In this document: positions 49,716 to 57,514 of the stretch, piece after piece
How the letters are laid out: the number at the start of each line of letters is the position of its first letter
Position numbering within the stretch: the stretch's first letter is position 1
Assembly (NCBI GenBank): GCA_052035915.1
Contig: JBPOHE010000088.1
Span: 12,611-76,610, forward strand
Direction of reading: 5' to 3'
Source: JBPOHE01 sp052035915
GTDB taxonomy: Bacteria > Pseudomonadota > Gammaproteobacteria > Chromatiales > Chromatiaceae
DNA: 64,000 nt
Translations under genes and position numbers: made by a program
The notes under the pieces: model-generated
Seen by the model: the letters and a program-made list of their open reading frames with translations, nothing else
What the model was told of the DNA's origin: nothing
Databases searched by the model: none

Positions 49716-50723
49716 TCAGTTGGGATACCAGTAGGTATAGGTGTATGTGTAGGTATAGGTGGTCGACACGGTATTGCAGGTGCAGACCGTGTCGCAGGAA
49801 CAGACCTGATCGCAACTACAGTATTCGTAGGCGATGGTGCGCGCCGGCGAGCGCACGCAGTTGCAGAGGCAGATGGCATTCGGCGGCAGCGGTGTGCCAC
49901 AGGGCGCGGTGGACGAGGTGACGCTGCCGGTGCGGCTGTCGTACTGGCTGATGGTGGTGCTCTCCCTGGCCTCGCTCATGGCGCTGACAAGATCGCAGGC
50001 GCACACCATGGCCTGGCCCCGGGAACAGGGTTCCTGCTCGGCGCACAGGAACTCCTCCTGGAGGGACCCATCGTGGAATTCTCCGACCAGTTTGACGGCT
50101 CCGCCGCGCAGATCGAACACCAGGATACCGCCCTTGTCATAGCCTACCGCCAGGGCCTCGCCATTGATCCCCAGCCCCAGACAAAGGGGCGTGCCGCGTT
50201 CCTTTGGCAGCGTCACCAGCGGCCCCTTGTGATCCTTGTACTCCACCACCACGGCGCCGGAACCCTTGTACCAGGCGATCGCCAAGCCGGACTCCGCCAG
50301 GCTGAAGGGTTTACCCTCGGGGGCGCGGAAGCCCTTGGCGGTTTTGGCCAGGGTCGGCGGTGGACAACAGTCTCCCGAGCCGGTATGTCTGGGGCGATTG
50401 GGTTGATCGAAGGACCAGAGCGCCAGCCATCCCCCCTCGGAGATAGCGATGAGACGCGACTGGTCACCGTCGAGCACTGGAAACACCTCCCGCGGCGGGC
50501 TGAGAAAGGGTTGCTGGGCGATAAACTGACGCACCCTGGAGGCGGTCGACTTGGTGGAATCCTTCTTCGCCGAGGTCTGGCTCTTCGCCTCCGCCGGGGG
50601 TGTTTCCCGCAACGCCAGGCCGCCGATGGCCCCGGCCGCGGTGCGACGGAAAAAGGTCCGCCGACTGATGCTGAAGATCTGGGGAACCTCGCTCTCTGCC
50701 TCGGCTTCGGGTTTGTCCGCCAT
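49716..50723 (-). CDS. Tat-exported Cys/Tyr-tailed protein, putative radical SAM substrate
   Basis: A 335-residue protein. A twin-arginine signal (SRRTFF at 20-25, then RRTAAGAIGGLAL) directs export in folded form. Residues about 55-220 look like propeller-type beta repeats (SRLIAISEGGWLALWSFD; GEALAVGYDKGGILVFDLRGG). From residue 227 it becomes Cys-rich: 14 Cys up to residue 318, with five CxC[DN]xV hexapeptides (CACDLV, CLCNCV, CSCDQV, CSCDTV, CTCNTV). The last three are in tandem and lead into STTYTYTYTYTYWYPN. Four radical SAM genes and a PqqD-like gene follow in the same operon. A GGAGGAG precedes the ATG. I infer that the tail is the modified region. Confidence 0.8.
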   Translation of the reverse strand: MADKPEAEAESEVPQIFSISRRTFFRRTAAGAIGGLALRETPPAEAKSQTSAKKDSTKSTASRVRQFIAQQPFLSPPREVFPVLDGDQSRLIAISEGGWLALWSFDQPNRPRHTGSGDCCPPPTLAKTAKGFRAPEGKPFSLAESGLAIAWYKGSGAVVVEYKDHKGPLVTLPKERGTPLCLGLGINGEALAVGYDKGGILVFDLRGGAVKLVGEFHDGSLQEEFLCAEQEPCSRGQAMVCACDLVSAMSEARESTTISQYDSRTGSVTSSTAPCGTPLPPNAICLCNCVRSPARTIAYEYCSCDQVCSCDTVCTCNTVSTTYTYTYTYTYWYPN

Positions 50724-50968
50724 GGTGATTGCTCCTCCGGCTCGTAACATCTGGCGGCACTCTAAACAGAATCCCCGCTTGGCGACAATGGGGCTGGATC
50801 AAGTGGACGGGGTTTGTATCCTTCGACTTGGCTCAGGGCGAGCTTCAGCGTATCTACCGGACTCAACCCGCGCCGCTATTGAAGCCGATTGCGCCAGATC
50901 AACCAGACACCAGGCGGCGCAATACGGCTGGCGCTTATTGGGCGCTACCCTGCCATGAGCACAAGCCT

Positions 50969-51085
50969 CCGGGCATCGGCCTGAATGGCCTCCAAATCGT
51001 TGCTATAAGGAGAACAAAGTCGAAATATAAAGGGTATTGTTCTCGTTTCGAGAACAGAAAAAGGCCTTTTTGGGTCCCTGCCCGG
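50969..51085. repeat. 118-bp double-palindrome repeat, copy 8
   Basis: Outer arms CCGGGCATCGG and TGCCCGG; the right inner stem TATTGTTCTCgtttcGAGAACAGAAA is perfect, the left one (GTTGCTataaGGAGAACAA) is degraded. It lies between the divergent radical SAM operon and the ior operon. Confidence 0.8.
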
Positions 51086-51252
51086 AAAGATCACCGCCCG
51101 AAGCCTCGATTGGATGATGGCCGAGCTAGGGGAACTTGATGGTAAACCCCTTTTGAGCGGCTCAGAGATCTGGGAATACCATTTCAGAAGTCTTGGAGGC
51201 TCCCGTCCATGCAATGCTCACCACCTATCAGTCATGTACCAACTCACCAAAA

Positions 51253-51331
51253 TGGCGGAACCTCCCTGTCGGAGTTCCGCCCTACGCGGGCTTGTAATGA
51301 GAACGATAAACGCCTCATTGTTCTTTGTTTG
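51253..51331. repeat. Fragment of the repeat family with adjacent hairpin
   Basis: GGCGGAAC…GTTCCGCC (near 51255-51280) forms a hairpin, and AATGAGAACGATAAACGCCTC, ATTGTTCTTT (51296-51326) matches the centre of the double-palindrome repeat. Outer arms are missing, so it is a partial ninth copy. It lies in the iorA leader; no other feature is seen between 51086 and 51453. Confidence 0.55.
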
Positions 51332-51453
51332 TATCAATTGATAGCCGCAACCCTTCCTGGTTGAGTTTTGGGTTGTCCTGCCGAAGTCGGCTGGATAAGC
51401 TATTCCTTTTTCGCCAAGCTGTCGGGGCCATCCAGACGGGGGAGATGAGGGGA

Positions 51454-53082
51454 ATGCAAGCGGAAGAACGTTTGCTTTTGAGTGGTGATGAGGCGGTAGC
51501 CTTGGCGGCCAAGGCCGCCGGGGTGCGTTTGGGCACCGGCTATCCGGGCACCCCATCGACCGAGATCCTGGAATATTTCGATCATCTGGGTGGGCAGGCC
51601 CAATGGTCGCCCAATGAGAAGGTGGCCCTGGAGGTGGCCCTGGGAGCGGCCTTCGCCGGCGCCCGGGCACTGGTGACCATGAAGCACGTAGGGCTCAATG
51701 TCGCTGCCGACCCCCTGTTCACCGCCAGCTATGTCGATCTCGAAGGCGGGCTGGTGGTGGTTTCCGCCGATGATCCCGGCATGGCCTCCAGCCAGAACGA
51801 GCAGGACAACCGCTACTACGCCCGGGCGGCGGCGGTGCCCATGCTGGAGCCCATGGATTCCCAACAGGCTTATGATCTGACCCTGACCGCCTTCGAGGTC
51901 TCGGAGCGCTGGAAGATCCCGGTCATCCTGCGGCTGACCACCCGGGTCTGTCATTCCAAGACCGTGGTACGGCCCCGGGAGATCAGGTCCGCTTCCGCCG
52001 AGCCGAGCTTCCATCGCGACATCCCGGCTCGTGTGATGATCCCGGCCTATGCCAAGCCGGCCCATCATCGGCTGCGTAAAAAGCTGGAGGAGATCGCCGC
52101 CTGGAACGAGACCAGCGGTCTGCACCGGATCCACGAGGGCCGAGCGGAACTGGGCCTCATCGCCACGGGCATCGCGGCGGTGCATGCCAGGGAGGCGGCG
52201 CCACAAGCGCGTCTGCTGGTGCTGGGCATGACCTATCCCCTGCCCATGGGGCTGATCCGGGACTTTGCCGCCGGTGTGGAGCGCCTGGTGGTGGTGGAAG
52301 AAGGTGAGCCCGTGCTCCAGGATGCCTTGCGCGCCGCCGGTATCCCGGTGGAAGGCAAGCCGGAGATGTTCCGTTTCGGTGAGCTCAATGTGGATCGGGT
52401 GCGCCGCATCCTCGCCGGGGACACCAGCCCCGAGCCCGCCCCGGCCAAGGGCAAGCCGCCTGAGTTGTGTCAGGGGTGCTCCCATCGCGACGTGTTCCAG
52501 GTGCTCAAGGATCTCGATTGCATCATCGCCGGAGACATCGGCTGTTACACCCTGAGCGTCTTACCCCCCTTGTCGGCGATGGATACCTGCGTCTGCATGG
52601 GAGCCAGCATCGGAGTGGGACTAGGCTTGCGCCAGGTGCTGCCGGAAGAGCAGGCGCGCAAGGTGGTCAGCGTGATCGGTGATTCCACCTTCGTCCATTC
52701 CGGCATCACCGGGCTGGCGGAGATGGTCTACAACCCGCCGCCCACGGGTCATGTGGTGGTGATCCTGGATAACGGCACGACCGCCATGACCGGTTTGCAG
52801 GAACATCCCGGCACCGGCCGCAACCTGCATCACGACCCCACCGGCAAGATCAGCTTCGAGGCTCTGGGCCGGGCCATGGGGGTGCAGAACGTGCATGTGC
52901 TGGATCGTTTCAGCGACGAAGGCAAGCTCGAACCCCTGCTGCGGGAGTTGCTGGCGAAGTCGGAGACCTCGCTGGTGGTGACCCGTCAGCCCTGTGTCCT
53001 CGCCGCCCCCAAAATCCGCTTCTATGAAAAGATGCAGGCGGACAAGGCGCCTCATACCTGTGCCGCGGTGCCGGTCGAGTAG
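51454..53082 (+). CDS. iorA: Indolepyruvate ferredoxin oxidoreductase, alpha subunit
   Basis: A 542-residue thiamine-diphosphate enzyme subunit that oxidatively decarboxylates aryl pyruvates to aryl-acetyl-CoA. The N-terminal pyrimidine-binding domain begins LLLSGDEAVALAAKAAGVRLGTGYPGTPSTEI; the ThDP pyrophosphate domain has CQGCSHRDVF, IAGDIGCYTLS and VIGDSTFVHSGITGLAEM…ILDNGTTAMTG. Characterised IorA proteins end in a two-[4Fe-4S] ferredoxin domain with two CxxCxxC…CP motifs; this one stops right after TRQPCVLAAPKIRFYEKM and lacks it. The electron acceptor arrangement must therefore differ. An ATG nine bases upstream is an alternative start. It leads the iorAB-paaK-ACT-paaK operon. Confidence 0.92.
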   Translation: MQAEERLLLSGDEAVALAAKAAGVRLGTGYPGTPSTEILEYFDHLGGQAQWSPNEKVALEVALGAAFAGARALVTMKHVGLNVAADPLFTASYVDLEGGLVVVSADDPGMASSQNEQDNRYYARAAAVPMLEPMDSQQAYDLTLTAFEVSERWKIPVILRLTTRVCHSKTVVRPREIRSASAEPSFHRDIPARVMIPAYAKPAHHRLRKKLEEIAAWNETSGLHRIHEGRAELGLIATGIAAVHAREAAPQARLLVLGMTYPLPMGLIRDFAAGVERLVVVEEGEPVLQDALRAAGIPVEGKPEMFRFGELNVDRVRRILAGDTSPEPAPAKGKPPELCQGCSHRDVFQVLKDLDCIIAGDIGCYTLSVLPPLSAMDTCVCMGASIGVGLGLRQVLPEEQARKVVSVIGDSTFVHSGITGLAEMVYNPPPTGHVVVILDNGTTAMTGLQEHPGTGRNLHHDPTGKISFEALGRAMGVQNVHVLDRFSDEGKLEPLLRELLAKSETSLVVTRQPCVLAAPKIRFYEKMQADKAPHTCAAVPVE

Positions 53083-53093
53083 CGAGTAGAACC

Positions 53094-53588
53094 ATGAATA
53101 AAGTAACCAATGTGGTGGTGGCCGGCCTCGGCGGCCAGGGCGTTTTGAAGGCCTCGGATATCCTGGCGGAAGCCGCTTTCCGTGCCGGTCACGACGTCAA
53201 AAAAAGCGAACTCCACGGCATGAGCCAACGGGGTGGCTCGGTCAGCAGCGATGTGCGTTATGGCGCGGAGGTCCTGAGCCCCATGGTCCCTCCGGGGGAA
53301 GCGGATGTGCTCTTGGTGCTGGATGCCACCCAGGTTGAGGTGAATCGCCGCGTCCTGCGTCCCGACGGGGTGCTGATCGGGCCGGATCGGCTGGCGGCGG
53401 GGACGCTCAAGAGCGGCAAGAGTCTGAACGTCGCGCTGTTGGGGGCGCTCTCCATGGTGCTCGATCTGCCCGAGGAGCAATGGATCGCCGCCATCCACGC
53501 CAATCTGGCGCCGAAGCTGCACAAGGTCAACGAACAAGCCTTCGCCATCGGGCGGGCGGCCATGCTCAATCGCGATCATGCCGCCTGA
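53094..53588 (+). CDS. iorB: Indolepyruvate ferredoxin oxidoreductase, beta subunit
   Basis: A 164-residue gamma-type 2-oxoacid oxidoreductase subunit. Signature segments are VVVAGLGGQGVLKASDILAEAAF, VKKSELHGMSQRGGSVSSDVRYG and ALSMVLDLPEEQW. It is shorter than typical archaeal IorB (about 190-200 residues) at the C-terminus but has the whole fold. It is 11 bp after iorA and pairs with it as the heterodimer. Confidence 0.92.
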   Translation: MNKVTNVVVAGLGGQGVLKASDILAEAAFRAGHDVKKSELHGMSQRGGSVSSDVRYGAEVLSPMVPPGEADVLLVLDATQVEVNRRVLRPDGVLIGPDRLAAGTLKSGKSLNVALLGALSMVLDLPEEQWIAAIHANLAPKLHKVNEQAFAIGRAAMLNRDHAA

Positions 53589-53616
53589 TACCCCTGTTCC
53601 ATAAAAGGATCCCTCT

Positions 53617-54951
53617 ATGTTAAGTGAACTCTGGAATGATGCCGCCGGAGGTTTCCACCCCGTCAGCGCCCCCGACTTTCTGCCCGAACCCAGATTGCGG
53701 GAGGTGCAGTTGCGCCGACTCAAGGCGGTGGTGGCCCGTGCCTGGGCCCATGTGGAGCTGTTCCGCGCCCGGATGGACGAACGCGGTCTGACGCCCGACT
53801 CCATCCAGCGGCTCGGCGATATCGCGGCGCTGCCCTTCACGGTGAAGACCGACCTGCGCGACACCTACCCCTTCGGCCTCTTTGCCAGTTCCATGGGGGA
53901 TGTGGTGCGCCTGCATGCCTCTTCCGGCACCACCGGCAAGCCCATCGTGGTGGCCTACACCCGGGAGGACGTGGATGTCTGGTCCGAGGTCATGGCACGG
54001 ACCTTCGCCTCCTGCGGGCTGCATCGTGGCGATATCCTGCAGAATGCCTTCGGCTATGGCCTCTTCACCGGCGGTCTGGGGGCTCATTACGGCGCCGAGG
54101 CCCTGGGGGCGACGGTGATCCCCATCTCGGGCGGCAATACCGATCGTCAGATCATGGTGATGCGGGATTTCGGCGTCACCGCCATGTGCGCGACACCGAG
54201 CTATTTCACCCACGTCATCGAACGCGCCGGTGAGCTCGGGGTGGATCTGCATACCCTGCCGTTGCGGGTGGGGGTGTTCGGCGCCGAGCCCTGGTCGGAC
54301 GCCATGCGCCAACGCATCCAGCAGGACAGCGGCATCAAGGCCTTCGATATCTATGGCCTGTCGGAGATCATCGGCCCGGGCGTCGCCAGCGAATGCGCCC
54401 AGCAGCACGGCTTGCATGTCTTCGAGGATCACTTCTATCCCGAGATCATTGACCCCGAGACCGGCGCGGTCCTTCCCGATGGGGAGGAGGGCGAACTGGT
54501 GCTCACCACCCTAAGCAAGAAGGCGATGCCGATGATCCGCTATCGCACCCGGGACATCACCTGCCTTATCCCCGAACCCTGCGCCTGTGGGCGGACCCTG
54601 CGCCGCATCCGCCGCATCGGCCGCCGCTCCGACGATATGTTCATCATCCGCGGGGTCAACGTCTATCCATCCCAGGTGGAAGCCGCCTTGCTGGCGGTCG
54701 AAGGCACCCTGCCGCACTATCAGATCATCCTGGTGCGGGAACAGGGTCTGGACCAGATGATCGTCGAGGTGGAGGTGACCCCGGAGGTGTTCAGCGACAA
54801 GATCCGCGCCCTCGAAGGGGTGCGCGCCCGGCTCGCGCATGCCATCGAGCACATCCTCGGCATCCGCGTCGAGCTGCGGCTGGTCGAGCCACGCAGTATC
54901 GAGCGCAGCCAGGGCAAGGCCAAACGGGTCATCGATCGGCGCCACATCTGA
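53617..54951 (+). CDS. paaK: Phenylacetate-CoA ligase (copy 1)
   Basis: A 444-residue adenylate-forming ligase converting aryl-acetates to CoA thioesters with ATP. It has the AMP-binding motif ASSGTTGKPIVVAYT, FGYGLFTGGLGAHYGAE, the A5 region DIYGLSEIIGPGV, the TRDIT motif and the hinge R…SDDMFIIRGVNVYPSQVE, with a C-terminal Lys in QGKAKRVIDRR. Length and blocks fit PaaK. It follows iorB by 28 bp. In this setting it may salvage free aryl-acetate or work in reverse, conserving energy from aryl-acetyl-CoA as ATP. Confidence 0.93.
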   Translation: MLSELWNDAAGGFHPVSAPDFLPEPRLREVQLRRLKAVVARAWAHVELFRARMDERGLTPDSIQRLGDIAALPFTVKTDLRDTYPFGLFASSMGDVVRLHASSGTTGKPIVVAYTREDVDVWSEVMARTFASCGLHRGDILQNAFGYGLFTGGLGAHYGAEALGATVIPISGGNTDRQIMVMRDFGVTAMCATPSYFTHVIERAGELGVDLHTLPLRVGVFGAEPWSDAMRQRIQQDSGIKAFDIYGLSEIIGPGVASECAQQHGLHVFEDHFYPEIIDPETGAVLPDGEEGELVLTTLSKKAMPMIRYRTRDITCLIPEPCACGRTLRRIRRIGRRSDDMFIIRGVNVYPSQVEAALLAVEGTLPHYQIILVREQGLDQMIVEVEVTPEVFSDKIRALEGVRARLAHAIEHILGIRVELRLVEPRSIERSQGKAKRVIDRRHI

Positions 54952-54983
54952 ATCTCAATCCCTAGCCTCAAGAGAACCTATCC

Positions 54984-55421
54984 ATGAAGCTGCAACAGTT
55001 GTCGGTCTTCCTCGAAAACCGCCCGGGCCGGCTCGGTGCCCCCCTTGAGCTGATCGCGGCCCAGGGCATCAATATTTTGACCTTATCCCTGGCCGATACC
55101 GCCCAGTTCGGCATCCTCAGACTCATTGTGCGGGACTGGAAACTAGCCAGGCGGGTGTTGGAACAGGCCGGTTGGGTGGTGAACCTCACCGATGTGGTGG
55201 CCGTCGATGTGGTGGATCGGCCCGGCGGCCTGGCGGGCGTGCTCAAGATACTCGAAGGCGCCCAGGTGAACATCGAGTACATGTATGCCTTCTCCCTGCG
55301 GCGGGAAGACAAGGCGATCCTGATCTTCCGCTTCGAAGACCCGGATCGGGCCATCGAGCATCTGCTCGCGGCCGGGGTCAAGGTGGTCGAGGCCGAGGAA
55401 CTGTCCCAGCATGTGGCTTGA
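54984..55421 (+). CDS. ACT-domain protein
   Basis: A 145-residue protein of two tandem ACT domains: MKLQQLSVFLENRPGRLGAPLELIAAQGINILTLSLADT and VAVDVVDRPGGLAGVLKILEGAQVNIEYMYAFS. The ligand-binding Gly turns (NRPGRL, DRPGGL) are present. Such proteins bind amino acids and are often found between iorB and paaK, where they may sense aromatic amino acids for the pathway. It lies between the two paaK genes, 32 bp and 39 bp from its neighbours. Confidence 0.9.
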   Translation: MKLQQLSVFLENRPGRLGAPLELIAAQGINILTLSLADTAQFGILRLIVRDWKLARRVLEQAGWVVNLTDVVAVDVVDRPGGLAGVLKILEGAQVNIEYMYAFSLRREDKAILIFRFEDPDRAIEHLLAAGVKVVEAEELSQHVA

Positions 55422-55460
55422 ACTCGAGGACGGCCGGTTTCCGATGCGCGGGAGGCATTG

Positions 55461-56780
55461 ATGTCGACCCATTCCACAGTCAAGCTGGAAAATCGTATCT
55501 GGGATGAGAACGAACGCCTCACCCAGGCCGAACTCAGGGCGTTACAGCTCCAGCGGCTCCGTGAGTTGATCGCCCGGGTAGCCCATGTGCCTTTCTATCG
55601 TGACGCCTTCCAGCTCCACGACATCAGTCCCCGCACCATCCATAGCCTGGACGACATCCGCCGTCTGCCTTTCACCACCAAGGCCGATCTGCGTCAGCAC
55701 CATCCGCTGGGCTTTTTGGCGGTACCACGTCAGCAGGTGGCCCGCATTCATGGCTCTTCCGGCACCACCGGCAAACCGACCTTCGTCGCATACACAGCGG
55801 CGGATCTGCGCCTCTGGTCCAATCTTTGCGCCCGCTTCCTGGTCGCCGGTGGCTTGCGACCCGAGCACACGGTGCACGTCGCCTTCGGTTATGGCCTCTT
55901 CACCGGTGGCTTCGGGCTGCATTACGGCATCGAGCGCGTCGGCGCCGCCGTGGTGCCGGCCGCTTCCGGCAACACCAGGCGTCAGCTCGACCTGATCAAG
56001 GATCTCGACGCCGAGGTGCTGGTGTGCACCCCGAGCTATGCCCTGACCATTGCCGATACCGCCCGCGAACTGGGGCTGGACCCCCGGGCCTTGCCGTTGA
56101 AGTTCGCCCATTTTGGCGGCGAACCCTGGACCGAGGACATGCGGCAGCAGATCGAGGAAGAGCTGGACCTGCTGGCCTTCAATAACTACGGTCTCTCCGA
56201 GGTGATCGGTCCGGGGGTGAGCGGCGAATGCGTCCATCGCACCGGCATGCACCTACAGGAAGATCATTTCATCGTCGAGTGTCTCGATCCGAAGACCCTG
56301 GAGCCGGTCGACGAAGGCGAGCCGGGGGAATTGGTCATCACCACCCTGACCAAGGAGGCGATGCCACTCATTCGCTATCGTACCCGCGACATCGCCTGCC
56401 TCTGTCGCGAGCCCTGTTCCTGTGGCCGCGGGACCGCCAAGATGAGCCGCGTCAGCGGTCGTAGCGACGACATGCTCATCATCCGCGGCGTCAATGTCTT
56501 TCCCTCCCAGATCGAGGAGGCGTTGCTGCGGGTCGAAGGCACCACACCCCACTATCTGATCGAGGTGGAGCGCCCCGGGACTCTGGATCAGGTCGTCGTC
56601 AAGGTCGAGATCCGTCCCGAACTCTTCTCCGACCGCATGGATCGCATGCAAGGACTACGGGATCGGATCGCCCGCGAGATCTACACCATCACCGGGATCC
56701 GCGCCAACGTCCAACTGGTGGAGCCCCGCACCATCGAACGTTTTACCGGCAAGGCCAAGCGGGTCATCGACAGGCGCTGA
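55461..56780 (+). CDS. paaK: Phenylacetate-CoA ligase (copy 2)
   Basis: A 439-residue paralogue of the other ligase. The equivalent motifs are HGSSGTTGKPTFVAYT, FGYGLFTGGFGLHYGIE, NNYGLSEVIGPGV, RYRTRDIACLCREPC and SGRSDDMLIIRGVNVFPSQIE, and FTGKAKRVIDRR at the end. The two copies probably differ in aryl-acetate preference (for example phenyl- versus indole-acetate), judged only from divergence. GGAGG precedes the ATG. Its 3' end overlaps the end of the convergent Cys-rich gene by 17 bases. Confidence 0.92.
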   Translation: MSTHSTVKLENRIWDENERLTQAELRALQLQRLRELIARVAHVPFYRDAFQLHDISPRTIHSLDDIRRLPFTTKADLRQHHPLGFLAVPRQQVARIHGSSGTTGKPTFVAYTAADLRLWSNLCARFLVAGGLRPEHTVHVAFGYGLFTGGFGLHYGIERVGAAVVPAASGNTRRQLDLIKDLDAEVLVCTPSYALTIADTARELGLDPRALPLKFAHFGGEPWTEDMRQQIEEELDLLAFNNYGLSEVIGPGVSGECVHRTGMHLQEDHFIVECLDPKTLEPVDEGEPGELVITTLTKEAMPLIRYRTRDIACLCREPCSCGRGTAKMSRVSGRSDDMLIIRGVNVFPSQIEEALLRVEGTTPHYLIEVERPGTLDQVVVKVEIRPELFSDRMDRMQGLRDRIAREIYTITGIRANVQLVEPRTIERFTGKAKRVIDRR

Positions 56781-57501
56781 ACAACTGGTCGTTGGCGAGG
56801 GCCTGCTCACACTGGCCGGAGGTCGGGCCCCCGGAAGCGGGCGCGACGGCCTCCAGTCGTTCCTCCAGCTCCTGTTCCAGCAAGCTTCCGGCACTCGCGC
56901 AGGCGGGCCGATCGGCGCACTGATTCCTGGCGCCACAAACCTTGGTCTGTAAACGTCCGCAGGGGGTGGGCTCGCCGGCGTTACAGGGCGTGAAGAAATC
57001 CCTTCTCGCCAGGGCCTCGCGGCACTGGCCCGGAGTCTCCAAAAAACGGTTGTTGCCTTGGGAAGCGGCCTGTTCCCGTTGCTCCTCCAAGGCGAATTGG
57101 GCCAATTGCTGGGCGGTTTTGCACTGGGGCGAGGGCGAACATTCATTGCCGAACCCGCAGACCTTGCGTACCAGTTTGTTGCACAAACGCTGGCCTTCCG
57201 AGGCCAGTTCCTGGGCCTTGGGTTCGCTCTGTCTGAGGTCCAGGACGTCCGGGTTGGGCACCATGACCCCGGATCGCACCGTCACCGTGGAACCGTCCTG
57301 AAGCTTATGCACCCCATCCCAGAGCGGGGCGGAAGAACCCTTGGAAGACTGGATGGTGGCCTTGTTGGTATTGGGGTCGACCTGAATGCGGCTGCCGTCG
57401 AGGGTTCGATTCTCCCAATACTGGGCGCACATCGCCGGAGCGCCATAGCCGATGAGGCAAAGGGTCATTATGAAAGCGAGGCACCCTGTTGGCTTATCCA
57501 T
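56764..57501 (-). CDS. Secreted Cys-rich protein
   Basis: A 245-residue exported protein with a signal peptide (CLAFIMTLCLIGYGAPAMCA). The N-terminal part has a beta-type segment (YWENRTLDGSRIQVDPNTNKATIQ). The rest consists of repeated Cys-containing helical units, with CNKLVRKVCGFGNECSPSPQCKTA and CGRLQTKVCGARNQCADRPACASA clearly duplicated. Even numbers of closely spaced Cys suggest disulfides in the periplasm. I do not recognise a named family. The transposase gene upstream ends only 14 bp before this start codon, so the insertion may have replaced the native promoter. Confidence 0.7.
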   Translation of the reverse strand: MDKPTGCLAFIMTLCLIGYGAPAMCAQYWENRTLDGSRIQVDPNTNKATIQSSKGSSAPLWDGVHKLQDGSTVTVRSGVMVPNPDVLDLRQSEPKAQELASEGQRLCNKLVRKVCGFGNECSPSPQCKTAQQLAQFALEEQREQAASQGNNRFLETPGQCREALARRDFFTPCNAGEPTPCGRLQTKVCGARNQCADRPACASAGSLLEQELEERLEAVAPASGGPTSGQCEQALANDQLFSACR

Positions 57502-57514
57502 GACGGAATCCTGA

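Noticed and set aside
49730..49765. Short tandem GTATAG/GTGTAT-like repeat as a possible regulatory microsatellite
   Set aside because: It is simply the codons of the alternating Tyr-Thr tail of the exported protein.
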